9,226 nt of DNA. It comes from an uncultured Bacillaceae bacterium. GTDB lineage: Bacteria; Bacillota; Bacilli; Bacillales; Pradoshiaceae. Position 1 is the stretch's first letter. Every line of letters begins with the position of its first letter. The translations under genes and the position numbers were made by a program. The notes below the pieces were generated by a model that worked only from the letters and a program-made list of their open reading frames with translations, was not told where the DNA came from and searched no databases. The stretch is from NCBI GenBank assembly GCA_904501845.1, contig CAJGCH010000108.1, positions 1 through 9,226 on the forward strand, in the 5' to 3' direction. Of this stretch, positions 1 through 6,841 are shown one piece after another.

Positions 1-45
1 AAGGATGGACAAAGACCGGACATCATCAGAGAATCTCCATCAAAC

Positions 46-87
46 AAAAAAACGGCCAAGCCCGCTAAACAAGCGGGCTTAGACCGT
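46..87 (-). terminator. Intrinsic terminator of the zwf-cyclase operon
   Basis: Read on the minus strand, a GC-rich hairpin starts 26 bp after the cyclase stop codon. The arms lie at 73-87 and 52-65, pairing GCCCGC with GCGGGC and an outer ACGG with CCGT, interrupted by a small internal mismatch. A run of seven T follows (A run at 46-52 on the plus strand). This is a textbook Rho-independent terminator and should close the two-gene transcript. In the outermost bases (1-45) I see no recognisable gene. Confidence 0.9.
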
Positions 88-113
88 ATAAACAATCTGT
101 CAAATTCCTGCGA

Positions 114-731
114 TTACAGGATTCCTTCAAGTAAAATGACTCGAGATGGCGCTGCATCAATGCCGACTAATTTCAAAGGCGCGGCTACCATGAAGTATTC
201 ACCGGCTGATACGTCCTTCAGGCGAAGACCTTCAATGACGATGATGTCATTGGAGAACAAGGTTCTGTGGGTCGGATGACCAGGCTGGGCGCGCTCTACG
301 CCAAGACCGTCGATGCCGACACCTTCAATGCCGATTTCAGACAAATATTTCGCGCCGCTTTCGCCAAGCGCGATAAACTCAAAATTAAATTCCTCATCAA
401 AGGAGTTTTTTGTCTTGAATAGAAGGAAATCATCTTTTTCGATTTTATGTCCTTCGAGGTCTTCTTTTACAATTAATCCTTCAACTTCAGTTAAGTCTAA
501 GACTTTGCATTTTCTTACAAGTCTTTCGAGGCCGATTGTTTCAATCGTGTCTCCGTCATTGATCATGTGAAGCGGGGCATCTGTGTGTGTGCCGACATGG
601 GCATCAAGCGTGATGCGGGATTCAGTTACATGACCGTTTGTGACGGTATTGAAGCTAGGCTGCTTGTCCTCGATGTTTTTGTATACTGGCATTCCTTTAT
701 AGATTGGCATGGAAACGTCATGGATTTTCAC
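114..731 (-). CDS. Cyclase-family (kynurenine formamidase-like) metal-dependent hydrolase
   Basis: A cytosolic protein of about 205 aa in the cyclase/KynB family (Pfam PF04199). Characterised members hydrolyse N-formylkynurenine or other amide and ester bonds with bound metal ions. Counting from the TTG two codons upstream, the hallmark HVGTHTDAPLH motif is at residues 47-57 (His47, His51, Asp53). A second metal-site segment, HPTHRTLF, gives His157, and Glu169 follows 12 residues later, the spacing known from KynB. Start choice: a TTG at 737 sits only 2 nt from the AAAGGAG ribosome site, whereas the GTG at 731 is 8 nt from it and is preferred. The gene follows zwf by 21 bp with no terminator between, so the two should be co-transcribed. 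No tryptophan-degradation genes lie nearby, so kynurenine as substrate is unproven. The family call is safe but the substrate is unknown. Confidence 0.88.
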   Translation of the reverse strand: MKIHDVSMPIYKGMPVYKNIEDKQPSFNTVTNGHVTESRITLDAHVGTHTDAPLHMINDGDTIETIGLERLVRKCKVLDLTEVEGLIVKEDLEGHKIEKDDFLLFKTKNSFDEEFNFEFIALGESGAKYLSEIGIEGVGIDGLGVERAQPGHPTHRTLFSNDIIVIEGLRLKDVSAGEYFMVAAPLKLVGIDAAPSRVILLEGIL

Positions 732-752
732 TGTCAAAACTCCTTTAACCGA

Positions 753-2237
753 TTATTTGTCTTCTTCTATGACAGGCCACCAATGGAAGCCGTCTTTTGC
801 GAGCAATTCGTCCGCGCTTACTGGTCCCATTGAACCAGAAGGATAGTTCGGGAAGCATGCGGCCGGCTCTCTTTCCCAGGCACGAGAAATGACATCTGTG
901 TATTTCCATGAGAGGGCTACCTCGTCCCAGTGAGAGAAGTTAGTCGCATCGCCGCGCATGGCGTCAAAGAGGAGACGCTCATAGGCTTCCGGTGTATTGA
1001 AGCGATCGTATTTGGACGTCAGGAAGCTCAATTGAACCGGCGTTTTTCCGCCTTTTTTCGCATTCAGGTGAAGGGTGATACCTTCTTCTGGCTGGATGTT
1101 GATTACAAGCAGATTCGGGTTCAGCTTTTCTTCGGTCCTGTAGAACAGGTTCATTGGCACATCCTTGAATTGTACAACGACCTGGGTAGATTTCTCTCCA
1201 AGCCGTTTTCCGGTCCGGATATAGAATGGAACGCCTGCCCAGCGGAAGTTTTCAAACAAGAGCTTGCCAGCCACGAATGTTTCGGTGTTTGAGTCTTCGG
1301 CTACCATGTTTTCTCCTCTGTAGCTCGGTACAAGCTTTCCGTCCATTTCGCCAGCTCCATATTGGCCGCGAACGAAATAGTTATCGACTTCGTCATCCTT
1401 GATTGGTTTTAGTGCCCGCAGCACCTTTACCTTTTCACTTCTGATTTCATCTGTGGATAATTTGATTGGCGGTTCCATCGCCAGCAAGGAAACAATCTGC
1501 ATGATATGGTTTTGGACCATATCGCGCAAAGCTCCGCTGTTTTCATAATACCTTCCGCGATCCTCGACACCGAGGGTTTCTGTGGAGGTGATTTGGATAT
1601 TGGCTATGTAATGGTTATTCCATAGCGGTTCGAAGAAGGCATTCGCAAATCGGATGACCTCAATGTTTTGAACCATTTCTTTTCCGAGATAGTGGTCAAT
1701 TCGGTAGATTTCATCTTCTGCGAATGATTTGCGCAGCTGATCGTTCAATTGTCTTGCTGATTCATAATCATGACCAAATGGTTTTTCGATGACAAGACGT
1801 TTATAGCCGGCTGTTTTGGTTAAACCGTCTTCTTTAAGGCGTGTTGCGATAGAACCGAAGTATTCCGGTGCCATGGCAAGATAGAATAAGCGGTTGCCCT
1901 TTAAGTCATATTGGCTATCAAGAGTATCAGCTAATTCTTTTAATTCGTTGTAGGATGCTTCTTCTTGACTTACGTCCAGAGAATGGTAATAGAAAAGCTT
2001 CGTGAATTCTTGTTTTTCTTCCGCATTGCCTTGCTCATTCGCAATGGATTCGAAGATGTGCTGTTTAAGGCGCTCCGTATCCCATTCACGTCTTCCGATG
2101 CCGATGCAGGCAAAATTCTCTGAGAGTCTTCCTTTTGTATAGAGGCGATATAGTGATGGGAATAATTTACGCTGAGCCAAATCACCAGTTGCCCCAAAGA
2201 TCATAAGCAATCCCGATTGTTTAGTAATAGTGGGCAT
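753..2237 (-). CDS. zwf: Glucose-6-phosphate 1-dehydrogenase
   Basis: Cytosolic enzyme that oxidises glucose 6-phosphate to 6-phosphogluconolactone with NADP+. This is the entry step of the oxidative pentose phosphate pathway and a main NADPH source. The 494 aa match the usual length (about 490). The N-terminal Rossmann domain carries the dinucleotide motif FGATGDLA at residues 14-21 and an arginine pair at 49-50 (IGRRE). EKPFG is at 151-155. The family signature RIDHYLGKE is at 179-187, where His182 corresponds to the substrate-phosphate-binding histidine. The catalytic-base histidine is expected at His244 in DMVQNHIMQ. The ATG start is supported by AGAGAGG 9 nt upstream. It diverges from rnz and leads a transcript that also includes the cyclase gene. 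No disruption is seen. The gene is intact and its identity is near certain. Confidence 0.98.
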   Translation of the reverse strand: MPTITKQSGLLMIFGATGDLAQRKLFPSLYRLYTKGRLSENFACIGIGRREWDTERLKQHIFESIANEQGNAEEKQEFTKLFYYHSLDVSQEEASYNELKELADTLDSQYDLKGNRLFYLAMAPEYFGSIATRLKEDGLTKTAGYKRLVIEKPFGHDYESARQLNDQLRKSFAEDEIYRIDHYLGKEMVQNIEVIRFANAFFEPLWNNHYIANIQITSTETLGVEDRGRYYENSGALRDMVQNHIMQIVSLLAMEPPIKLSTDEIRSEKVKVLRALKPIKDDEVDNYFVRGQYGAGEMDGKLVPSYRGENMVAEDSNTETFVAGKLLFENFRWAGVPFYIRTGKRLGEKSTQVVVQFKDVPMNLFYRTEEKLNPNLLVINIQPEEGITLHLNAKKGGKTPVQLSFLTSKYDRFNTPEAYERLLFDAMRGDATNFSHWDEVALSWKYTDVISRAWEREPAACFPNYPSGSMGPVSADELLAKDGFHWWPVIEEDK

Positions 2238-2278
2238 AGTTTAGAACCTCTCTTTGTATTCCATATTATCGATATACT

Positions 2279-2307
2279 ATTTTATATCTTGCCAAAATGA
2301 TTAGCAA
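2279..2307 (-). promoter_or_regulatory. Probable sigma-A promoter of zwf
   Basis: On the minus strand, TTGCTA (2307-2302) and TAAAAT (2284-2279) are separated by 17 bp, a good match to the vegetative consensus. It lies about 40 bp upstream of the zwf ATG. The neighbouring sequence is AT-rich with other -10-like strings, so the exact hexamers are inferred by eye. Confidence 0.5.
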
Positions 2308-2422
2308 TGAAACTGGTTTGGTGTAAATACTCTTATTTAGTTTACAACTATCGTGTGAGAATGCAAAATGATTTTTATTAATATTATTTAGGAAAAATAA
2401 TTGGCGGCAGATTTAGCAGATG

Positions 2423-2451
2423 CTGAAAATTGTTCTCGAATGCGGTAAAAT
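2423..2451 (+). promoter_or_regulatory. Possible sigma-A promoter of rnz
   Basis: CTGAAA (2423-2428) and TAAAAT (2446-2451) are spaced by 17 bp and end about 30 bp before the preferred rnz start. The -35 is only a 4/6 match. The zwf-rnz divergent gap (2238-2483) holds this promoter and the zwf promoter. The AT-rich centre (about 2330-2400) shows no clear operator or gene. Confidence 0.4.
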
Positions 2452-2483
2452 GAGGATACTGAATGTAGTTGGAGGAATTGAGA

Positions 2484-3401
2484 TTGGAATTAGTATTTCT
2501 AGGAACAGGCGCGGGCATACCCGCCAAGTTGCGTAATGTTTCATCTATTGTTTTGCAGATGAATGAAGAGAGAGGCGCTAGCTGGATGTTTGATTGCGGT
2601 GAGGCGACCCAGCACCAAATCTTGAAGACGCCAGTGAAGACGAGGAAAATTGAGAAGATATTTATTTCCCATTTGCATGGGGACCATATATTTGGACTGC
2701 CGGGACTTCTTGGAAGCCGGTCCTTTCAAGGCGGAACAGAGCCGCTGACGGTTTATGGGCCGGTTGGCATCAAGGAATACATTGAGACCTCCCTCCGTGT
2801 TAGCCAGACTCATCTGAAGTATACGCTCTCCTATGTAGAGATTGGGGAGAACTCCGTCTTGTTTGAGGATGATTCTTTTCGAGTTGAGGCACGGCCGTTA
2901 GACCATGCTGTGCTTAGCTACGGATTCCGGGTCGTGGAGAAGGAGAAGCCGGGCGAGCTGAACGCTCATCTATTAAAGGAAGAAAATATTCCGCCAGGTC
3001 CTCTATATGCACGGATTAAGAATAAGGAAGTCATTGAGCTCCCGGACGGAAGGGTAATCAATGGCGCCGATTATGTTGGACCGCCTAAAAAGGGGCGGGT
3101 CATAACCATCTTAGGCGATACAAGGCCATGTGCGAATACGCAGATTTTGGCAGAGGGTGCGGATTGTCTCGTGCATGAAGCGACCTTCAAAAAAGGCCAG
3201 GAAGAGATGGCAAGGGATTATTTCCATTCAACAACCGTTCAGGCAGCCGAATGTGCAAACGGAGCAGGAGCGAAGAGACTGATTCTGACTCATATCAGTT
3301 CTCGCTTTATGGAAGATGATGCGATTGAACTGCAGGCAGAGGCGAGAGAGATTTTTCCGAATACGGAGATTGCCCATGACCTTGCTTGCTTTAATTTATG
3401 A
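2484..3401 (+). CDS. rnz: Ribonuclease Z (tRNA 3' endonuclease)
   Basis: A zinc-dependent endonuclease of the metallo-beta-lactamase fold that cuts precursor tRNAs at the discriminator base so that CCA can be added. Motifs, in numbering from the chosen start (305 aa): N-terminal MELVFLGTGAG; the HLHGDH zinc motif at 63-68 (His63, His65, Asp67, His68); His141; Asp212 in LGDTR; His248 in YFHSTT; and His270 in LTHIS. The segment around 168-200, with IPPGP, matches the flexible exosite arm that grips the tRNA elbow. Start choice: the frame is open to a TTG at 2469, but that codon overlaps the GGAGG ribosome site. The TTG at 2484 lies 8 nt after GGAGG and yields the same N-terminus as B. subtilis YqjK (about 307 aa). 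It diverges from zwf and has its own terminator. The call is near certain. Confidence 0.97.
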   Translation: MELVFLGTGAGIPAKLRNVSSIVLQMNEERGASWMFDCGEATQHQILKTPVKTRKIEKIFISHLHGDHIFGLPGLLGSRSFQGGTEPLTVYGPVGIKEYIETSLRVSQTHLKYTLSYVEIGENSVLFEDDSFRVEARPLDHAVLSYGFRVVEKEKPGELNAHLLKEENIPPGPLYARIKNKEVIELPDGRVINGADYVGPPKKGRVITILGDTRPCANTQILAEGADCLVHEATFKKGQEEMARDYFHSTTVQAAECANGAGAKRLILTHISSRFMEDDAIELQAEAREIFPNTEIAHDLACFNL

Positions 3402-3446
3402 AAAAAGCCAAACCAGCCCTTTTTAAGAAAGGTGGTTTGGCTTTTT
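3402..3446. terminator. Bidirectional terminator between convergent rnz and PH-domain gene
   Basis: Perfect 14-bp arms at 3402-3415 and 3433-3446, centred on AGCCAAACCA/TGGTTTGGCT, are flanked by A and T runs on both sides. The hairpin therefore works for rnz on the plus strand (T run at 3442-3446) and for the minus-strand gene ending at 3453. It begins directly after the rnz stop codon. Confidence 0.92.
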
Positions 3447-3452
3447 GCTTTA

Positions 3453-3890
3453 TTAGGAGGCAATCGTTAAATTAGGACATCTGTTCTTCAACTCATTTAT
3501 GAATCGTTCCGCATCCTTTGGGGAGATTTTAATGCTTCCTAAGGATCCGTCTTTGTAAAAAACCTCGTAGCTGTCTTTGGAAGAAAGGATGCGGAATCCG
3601 CTCAAAATCTCGGATGTCGGTGTAATCCTAGTCACGGATTCATAAGGAATCCTTTTTTTAATTGGACCGCTCTTGATCAACAGATACCCGTCCTTGAAAA
3701 TGTAGCGGATTGAAAAACTAATCCATAGCAAGAAACCCGTCGTCAGCGCGAATAAGGAAAGACTCACGATCATATCGCTCTTGGCTGTTTCATCCATAAG
3801 GAGGGGGAGCAGGAATACGCCGCCTGTTATGATAACGGAGAAGGCGATTACTGAAATAAATACGAAATCGATTTTCGAACGAAAAACCAC
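3453..3890 (-). CDS. Small membrane protein with bacterial PH domain (bPH_4/YyaB-like)
   Basis: A 145-aa protein with two predicted membrane segments (about residues 7-31 and 40-64). A soluble C-terminal domain of about 75 residues resembles the bacterial PH-like family bPH_4 (Pfam PF06713, formerly DUF1200), including the short strand pattern GYLLIKSGPIKKRIPYESV at 68-86 and a closing amphipathic helix at 124-137. There is no catalytic motif and no established function for the family. The start is a GTG preceded by AAGGAGG with 7 nt spacing. It lies 35 bp downstream of kimA on the same strand with no terminator between, and ends at a bidirectional terminator. It is therefore probably the last gene of the riboswitch-controlled kimA transcript. 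A role in K+ or osmotic physiology is inference only. Confidence 0.8.
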   Translation of the reverse strand: MVFRSKIDFVFISVIAFSVIITGGVFLLPLLMDETAKSDMIVSLSLFALTTGFLLWISFSIRYIFKDGYLLIKSGPIKKRIPYESVTRITPTSEILSGFRILSSKDSYEVFYKDGSLGSIKISPKDAERFINELKNRCPNLTIAS

Positions 3891-3925
3891 GCTGCCCCCT
3901 CCTTTTTGTCTATTTTACATAATTT

Positions 3926-5755
3926 TTACTTTATTAAGTGATACGGTACAATCGTGATAATCAAATTCTTGCGATAGAGCAGGTTCGCCCGAATCATGAG
4001 ACTGGATTGATTATGGAGGAAGTTATGCCAGCCTTTTTTCGGGATGAACTGCGGAAAGATGACTGTCACCTGAAAATTGGACTCCCTCGCTTTTTTCTCA
4101 ACGATATTGATGAACTTGCCAAGCGGCTGGATGATACTCCGGTATGGAGAATAGAGGGTCACGAGTTTCACGTCAGGCTGCCAGGCCTCCCATTTCTTCT
4201 CAAATGCCTTTATGTCGTCCTTCTCAAACCCTACATAAACAGCTATCAGCTGATCTGGTGAGAGGGAGCGGGCATATTTCAATGAATTATCTACCACGCG
4301 CGTGATGCCGGATACTGGGACAATGATGACATTCCCATCAGGCGGTAAAGCCTCTGTTTCCTTCGTGATTTTAAGCTGTTCGCCGACCGCGATATAATGC
4401 TTGCGAATTTGGTGGAACACCCAAATGACAATCGGAAGGAAAATGAGCACCGGCCACACCTGCGCAAATTTGGTTAAAAAGAACATGAGCAAAACGATAA
4501 AACATATAATCGCCCCAGCCGTATTGATGATTAGCTTCGCACGCCAGCCCTCCGGCTTTTCCCTCAGCCATTTCCTCATCATCCCTGCCTGGGCGAGGGC
4601 AAACGGTATGAACACACCAACCGCATAAAGCGGAATGAGATGCTCTGTATGAACTTGAAAGGCGATAATTAAGAGGCTAGCCGCTACACCAAGAAAAATG
4701 ATGCCATTTGAATAACCGAGCCGGTCGCCGCGCATACGGAACATTCGCGGGAGAAACTGGTCATTCGTTAAGTTAACGGCAAGCAGCGGGAAGGCTGAGT
4801 AGCCAGTATTGGCCGCAAGCACGAGGATAAGGGCAGTTGTGCCTTGAATAAAATAGTAAAATCCGCCTCTTCCAAAAATTCCGGCCGCTACCTGGGAGAC
4901 AACCGTTTCCTTCATCGTTGGAGCCACCCCAAAATAATAGCTGATAAGGACAATTCCCGAGAATAGGAGCGCCAGTAAGATTCCCATATAGGCCAAGGTT
5001 TTGGCCGCATTCACAGGCTCGGGATACTTGAAATTCGGGATGGCATTTGAAATAGCCTCAACGCCCGTCAAGGCAGAGCTTCCGGAAGCAAATGCCCTGA
5101 GCAAAAGAAAGAGCGTGATGCCTGTCAATGGTGTACCCATTGGAGAGTGGGCTGCCGGCGAAACGTCTCCAGTTGCAATCTGATACAAGCCAACCGCAAT
5201 CATCACCAGAATGGCAAAGATAAATAAGTAAACCGGATAGGCAAGGATGGAGGCTGATTCATTCAATCCTCGCAAATTCAGCACTGTCAGCAAGAAGACA
5301 AGCCCGACCGCTAAATAGACCCGGTAATCATACAGTGCGGGAATAGCGGATGTAATGGCATCTGTTCCCGCTGACACACTGACGGCCACGGTCAAAATAT
5401 AGTCAATGAAAAGGGAGCCGCCTGCAATCAGACCTGGATTCATCCCAAGGTTTTCCTTTGAGACCATATAGGCTCCGCCGCCGTGCGGATAGGCAAAAAT
5501 AATCTGTCGATATGACAGGATGAGAATCGCAAGCAAGATCACCACTCCGACGGCAATCGGGAGTGAATACCAGAAAGCAGCCATCCCAACTGTCATCAGC
5601 ACAATCAGGATTTGTTCAGGTCCGTATGCGACTGATGAAAGCGCGTCGGATGAAAGGATAGCGAGTGCCTTTGTTTTATTCAGTCTTTGTTCAGATAATT
5701 GGGTAGATTTTAATGGTTTGCCGATAAGCCTTCTTTTCATCGAATAATAAAACAT
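3926..5755 (-). CDS. kimA: KimA-type high-affinity potassium importer (KUP/APC fold)
   Basis: A membrane transporter that brings in K+, probably with H+, and is the partner of the c-di-AMP riboswitch in Bacillus. The 609-aa length matches B. subtilis KimA/YdaO (607). About 12 membrane helices fill residues 45-450, and a cytosolic C-terminal domain (about 460-609) with the motif FPQFIPKK follows, as in KimA. Residues known to matter for K+/H+ in KimA are present: Asp37 and Tyr44 in SSDALSSVAYG, Asp118/Tyr119 in IDYILTV, and Thr230/Glu233 in SALTGVEAISNAIP. Start: the frame extends to a GTG at 5764 and an ATG at 5761. The ATG at 5755 is best placed after GGGTGAT (4 nt beyond GGTGAT) and aligns with the B. 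subtilis N-terminus. An automatic pipeline would probably call it an APC-family amino acid permease, but sequence and riboswitch both argue for K+ import. Confidence 0.95.
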   Translation of the reverse strand: MFYYSMKRRLIGKPLKSTQLSEQRLNKTKALAILSSDALSSVAYGPEQILIVLMTVGMAAFWYSLPIAVGVVILLAILILSYRQIIFAYPHGGGAYMVSKENLGMNPGLIAGGSLFIDYILTVAVSVSAGTDAITSAIPALYDYRVYLAVGLVFLLTVLNLRGLNESASILAYPVYLFIFAILVMIAVGLYQIATGDVSPAAHSPMGTPLTGITLFLLLRAFASGSSALTGVEAISNAIPNFKYPEPVNAAKTLAYMGILLALLFSGIVLISYYFGVAPTMKETVVSQVAAGIFGRGGFYYFIQGTTALILVLAANTGYSAFPLLAVNLTNDQFLPRMFRMRGDRLGYSNGIIFLGVAASLLIIAFQVHTEHLIPLYAVGVFIPFALAQAGMMRKWLREKPEGWRAKLIINTAGAIICFIVLLMFFLTKFAQVWPVLIFLPIVIWVFHQIRKHYIAVGEQLKITKETEALPPDGNVIIVPVSGITRVVDNSLKYARSLSPDQLIAVYVGFEKDDIKAFEKKWEAWQPDVKLVTLYSPYRSIIQPLGKFINIVEKKARESNFQVTVIFPQFIPKKGWHNFLHNQSSLMIRANLLYRKNLIITIVPYHLIK

Positions 5756-5826
5756 ATTCATCACCCTGCCTGTTTAATTTTTGTCAATAAACAGACATTT
5801 TTATCGAAAGGCTAAACCTTTGGAAT

Positions 5827-5868
5827 AAAAAATGCCTGCAAGTCCAATAAGAAATAGACTTGCAGACA
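5827..5868 (-). terminator. Riboswitch expression platform: intrinsic terminator in kimA leader
   Basis: On the minus strand, a 12-bp hairpin has arms at 5868-5857 and 5844-5833 (core CTGCAAGTC/GACTTGCAG, one G-U wobble) and is followed by six T (A run at 5827-5832). It lies between the c-di-AMP aptamer and the kimA start. This is the expected position for the ligand-controlled terminator of a transcriptional OFF riboswitch. Which upstream segment forms the antiterminator was not resolved by eye. Confidence 0.92.
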
Positions 5869-5916
5869 CCTAGGATGTTAGTCTTGGCATCACAAGTTCC
5901 ACCTTCCTTCTCATAT

Positions 5917-6026
5917 AACGCTTACGAGGTTAGCTGTCGGATTCGGGCCATGAGTAGCCCTACCTAATAAAAGGATTCACCCCATGAAACATTTGGGTCC
6001 CCCGCACCATATGGTCTCAGCGATTT
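5917..6026 (-). promoter_or_regulatory. c-di-AMP riboswitch aptamer (ydaO/yuaA class)
   Basis: The minus strand carries the conserved ydaO-yuaA blocks in order: AAATCGCTGAGACC, GGGGACCC, GGGGTGAATCC, AGGTAGGGCTACTC, GGCCCGAATCCGACAGC and TAACCTCGTAAGCGTT. The ends pair as P1 (AA.CGCT with AGCGTT). This class binds cyclic di-AMP and switches off the downstream gene. In B. subtilis it controls kimA (ydaO) and ktrAB (yuaA). Here it is followed by an intrinsic terminator and kimA, so high c-di-AMP, a signal of ample K+, should stop transcription before the transporter gene. Confidence 0.97.
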
Positions 6027-6047
6027 AGAAATCTGAAACTGAAATTT

Positions 6048-6076
6048 ATCATACTCCCATAAATGCGGAAAGTAAA
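6048..6076 (-). promoter_or_regulatory. Sigma-A promoter of the riboswitch-kimA transcript
   Basis: On the minus strand, TTTACT (6076-6071) and TATGAT (6053-6048) are separated by 17 bp. The predicted start, near 6041, falls about 15 nt before the aptamer's first paired base, as expected for a leader that begins with the riboswitch. Confidence 0.65.
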
Positions 6077-6134
6077 TGGTGATATGGTAAAATATGAAAA
6101 TAAATTATTCGACATAAAACAAGGGGGAACCACC

Positions 6135-6218
6135 ATGTGCGTGCATAGATATTCACATGATGAAGCTGCAGAAAAAACCAAGGTAATATTCTCGGGTTAC
6201 TTTAAAATTTTCGCTTGA
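6135..6218 (+). CDS. Possible 27-aa small protein, unknown
   Basis: An ATG at 6135 is preceded by AAGGGGG with about 7 nt spacing, and the frame runs 27 codons to TGA. The peptide starts MCVHRYSHDEAAEKTK and ends in a short aromatic/hydrophobic tail; I recognise no family. A CATGTG/CACATG inverted repeat (6134-6139 and 6154-6159) spans the start codon. The good ribosome site is the only positive sign. It could be a real small protein, the head of a degraded gene, or chance. The 6077-6330 gap holds only this frame, the frame at 6263-6334 and a weak inverted repeat (GTGATA at 6263-6268, TATCAC at 6279-6284). Confidence 0.25.
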   Translation: MCVHRYSHDEAAEKTKVIFSGYFKIFA

Positions 6219-6262
6219 ATAAAAGAAACTAGATTAACAAATCTATTAAGGAGAAATGGCTA

Positions 6263-6334
6263 GTGATAGTGGCTCGGTTATCACGTGGCGAGGAAGAGGA
6301 CGATATTCAGTTACAAGGCTATGCCCTTAATTAA
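6263..6334 (+). CDS. Possible 23-aa frame or gene remnant, unknown
   Basis: A GTG at 6263 lies 9 nt after AAGGAG. The frame reads (M)IVARLSRGEEEDDIQLQGYA and ends at a TAA (6332-6334) that overlaps the stop codon of the minus-strand gene ending at 6331. The same frame is open upstream to 6233. An alternative ATG at 6256 in another frame gives a 24-aa peptide but sits too close to the ribosome site. The acidic, non-repetitive composition suggests either the tail of a decayed gene or chance. No family is recognised. Confidence 0.15.
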   Translation: MIVARLSRGEEEDDIQLQGYALN

Positions 6335-6780
6335 TCCCAATAATTAAAGATTATTTGGCCGATCGACTCCGGTTTCCAGTATTCGATTTGCTTCAATTCA
6401 GCTTTATTTAATTTTGTTTTCATTGCCAGTGATAGATTAAGAGGCTTGTTCAGTGCTTTTTTTTCCAGTACTTGATAGAAAGGGGAGAAATGCGCGTGAA
6501 GAGCCGGGGCATCAATGAAGGTGATGTTTCTATATTCATGGTCTGATGCAAAAGCAAGGTATGGGTAATGCTCATTAAGCAGGATATAGAGAGGATTGCC
6601 CAATATTTCGACTCGAGCATAATAATAATTTGCTGGATATTGAGGCGTTTTGAAATCTATCACTTTTCCGCCATGAGATAAAATAGAGAAGCATAATTGC
6701 TTGAATAGTGTTCCGTCTACTTGAGGCGGCTTATTGGCTTCCCGATCATAAAAGCCAGTTACTCCATTAGGAAGTTCCAT
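6331..6780 (-). CDS. Conserved Bacillus protein of unknown function, 149 aa
   Basis: A soluble protein with no signal peptide or membrane segment, beginning MELPNGVTGFYDRE and ending WKPESIGQIIFNYWD. I recall near-identical N- and C-terminal phrases in uncharacterised Bacillus proteins, but no function or named domain. The middle is rich in Tyr/Phe and His (for example NYYYARVEI at 51-59, LNEHYPYLAFAS at 68-79) and the C-terminal third is Lys/Leu-rich. Start: the ATG at 6780 is preceded by GAAAGG 10 nt away. The frame runs upstream only into a TTG inside a hairpin, which is unlikely. It follows the EamA gene by 61 bp, separated by that hairpin, with only about 19 nt between hairpin and ATG, so it probably depends on read-through from upstream. 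No clear terminator lies behind it. Confidence 0.75.
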   Translation of the reverse strand: MELPNGVTGFYDREANKPPQVDGTLFKQLCFSILSHGGKVIDFKTPQYPANYYYARVEILGNPLYILLNEHYPYLAFASDHEYRNITFIDAPALHAHFSPFYQVLEKKALNKPLNLSLAMKTKLNKAELKQIEYWKPESIGQIIFNYWD

Positions 6781-6799
6781 CCTGTCTCTGCCTTTCTTT

Positions 6800-6840
6800 A
6801 CATAAGAACACAAATGACGCAATCATTTGTGTTCTTATGT
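6800..6840. repeat. 18-bp perfect inverted repeat between EamA gene and 149-aa gene
   Basis: The arms at 6800-6817 and 6823-6840 (core CATAAGAACACAAATGA) pair without a mismatch around a 5-nt loop (CGCAA). On the plus strand a TTTT run (6840-6843) follows, so it could terminate plus-strand transcription. On the minus strand, the direction of both neighbouring genes, the hairpin is followed by TAAAG, not a T run, and then by the ribosome site of the 149-aa gene. It may be a one-way terminator, an mRNA-stability or processing hairpin, or a partial block to read-through. Confidence 0.75.
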
Positions 6841-6841
6841 T

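Noticed and set aside
732..737. Cyclase start at TTG 737
   Set aside because: Only 2 nt from AAAGGAG; the GTG at 731 with 8 nt spacing is a better start.
930..1292. 120-codon plus-strand frame opposite zwf
   Set aside because: It is antisense to the intact, fully motif-supported zwf gene and has no plausible ribosome site or family. It is a coding shadow.
3938..4261. 107-codon plus-strand frame opposite the kimA C-terminal domain
   Set aside because: It is antisense to conserved KimA sequence; its composition is explained by the opposite-strand codons.
5756..5764. kimA start at GTG 5764 or ATG 5761
   Set aside because: Both overlap or crowd the GGGTGAT ribosome site. The ATG at 5755 has proper spacing and matches the B. 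subtilis N-terminus.
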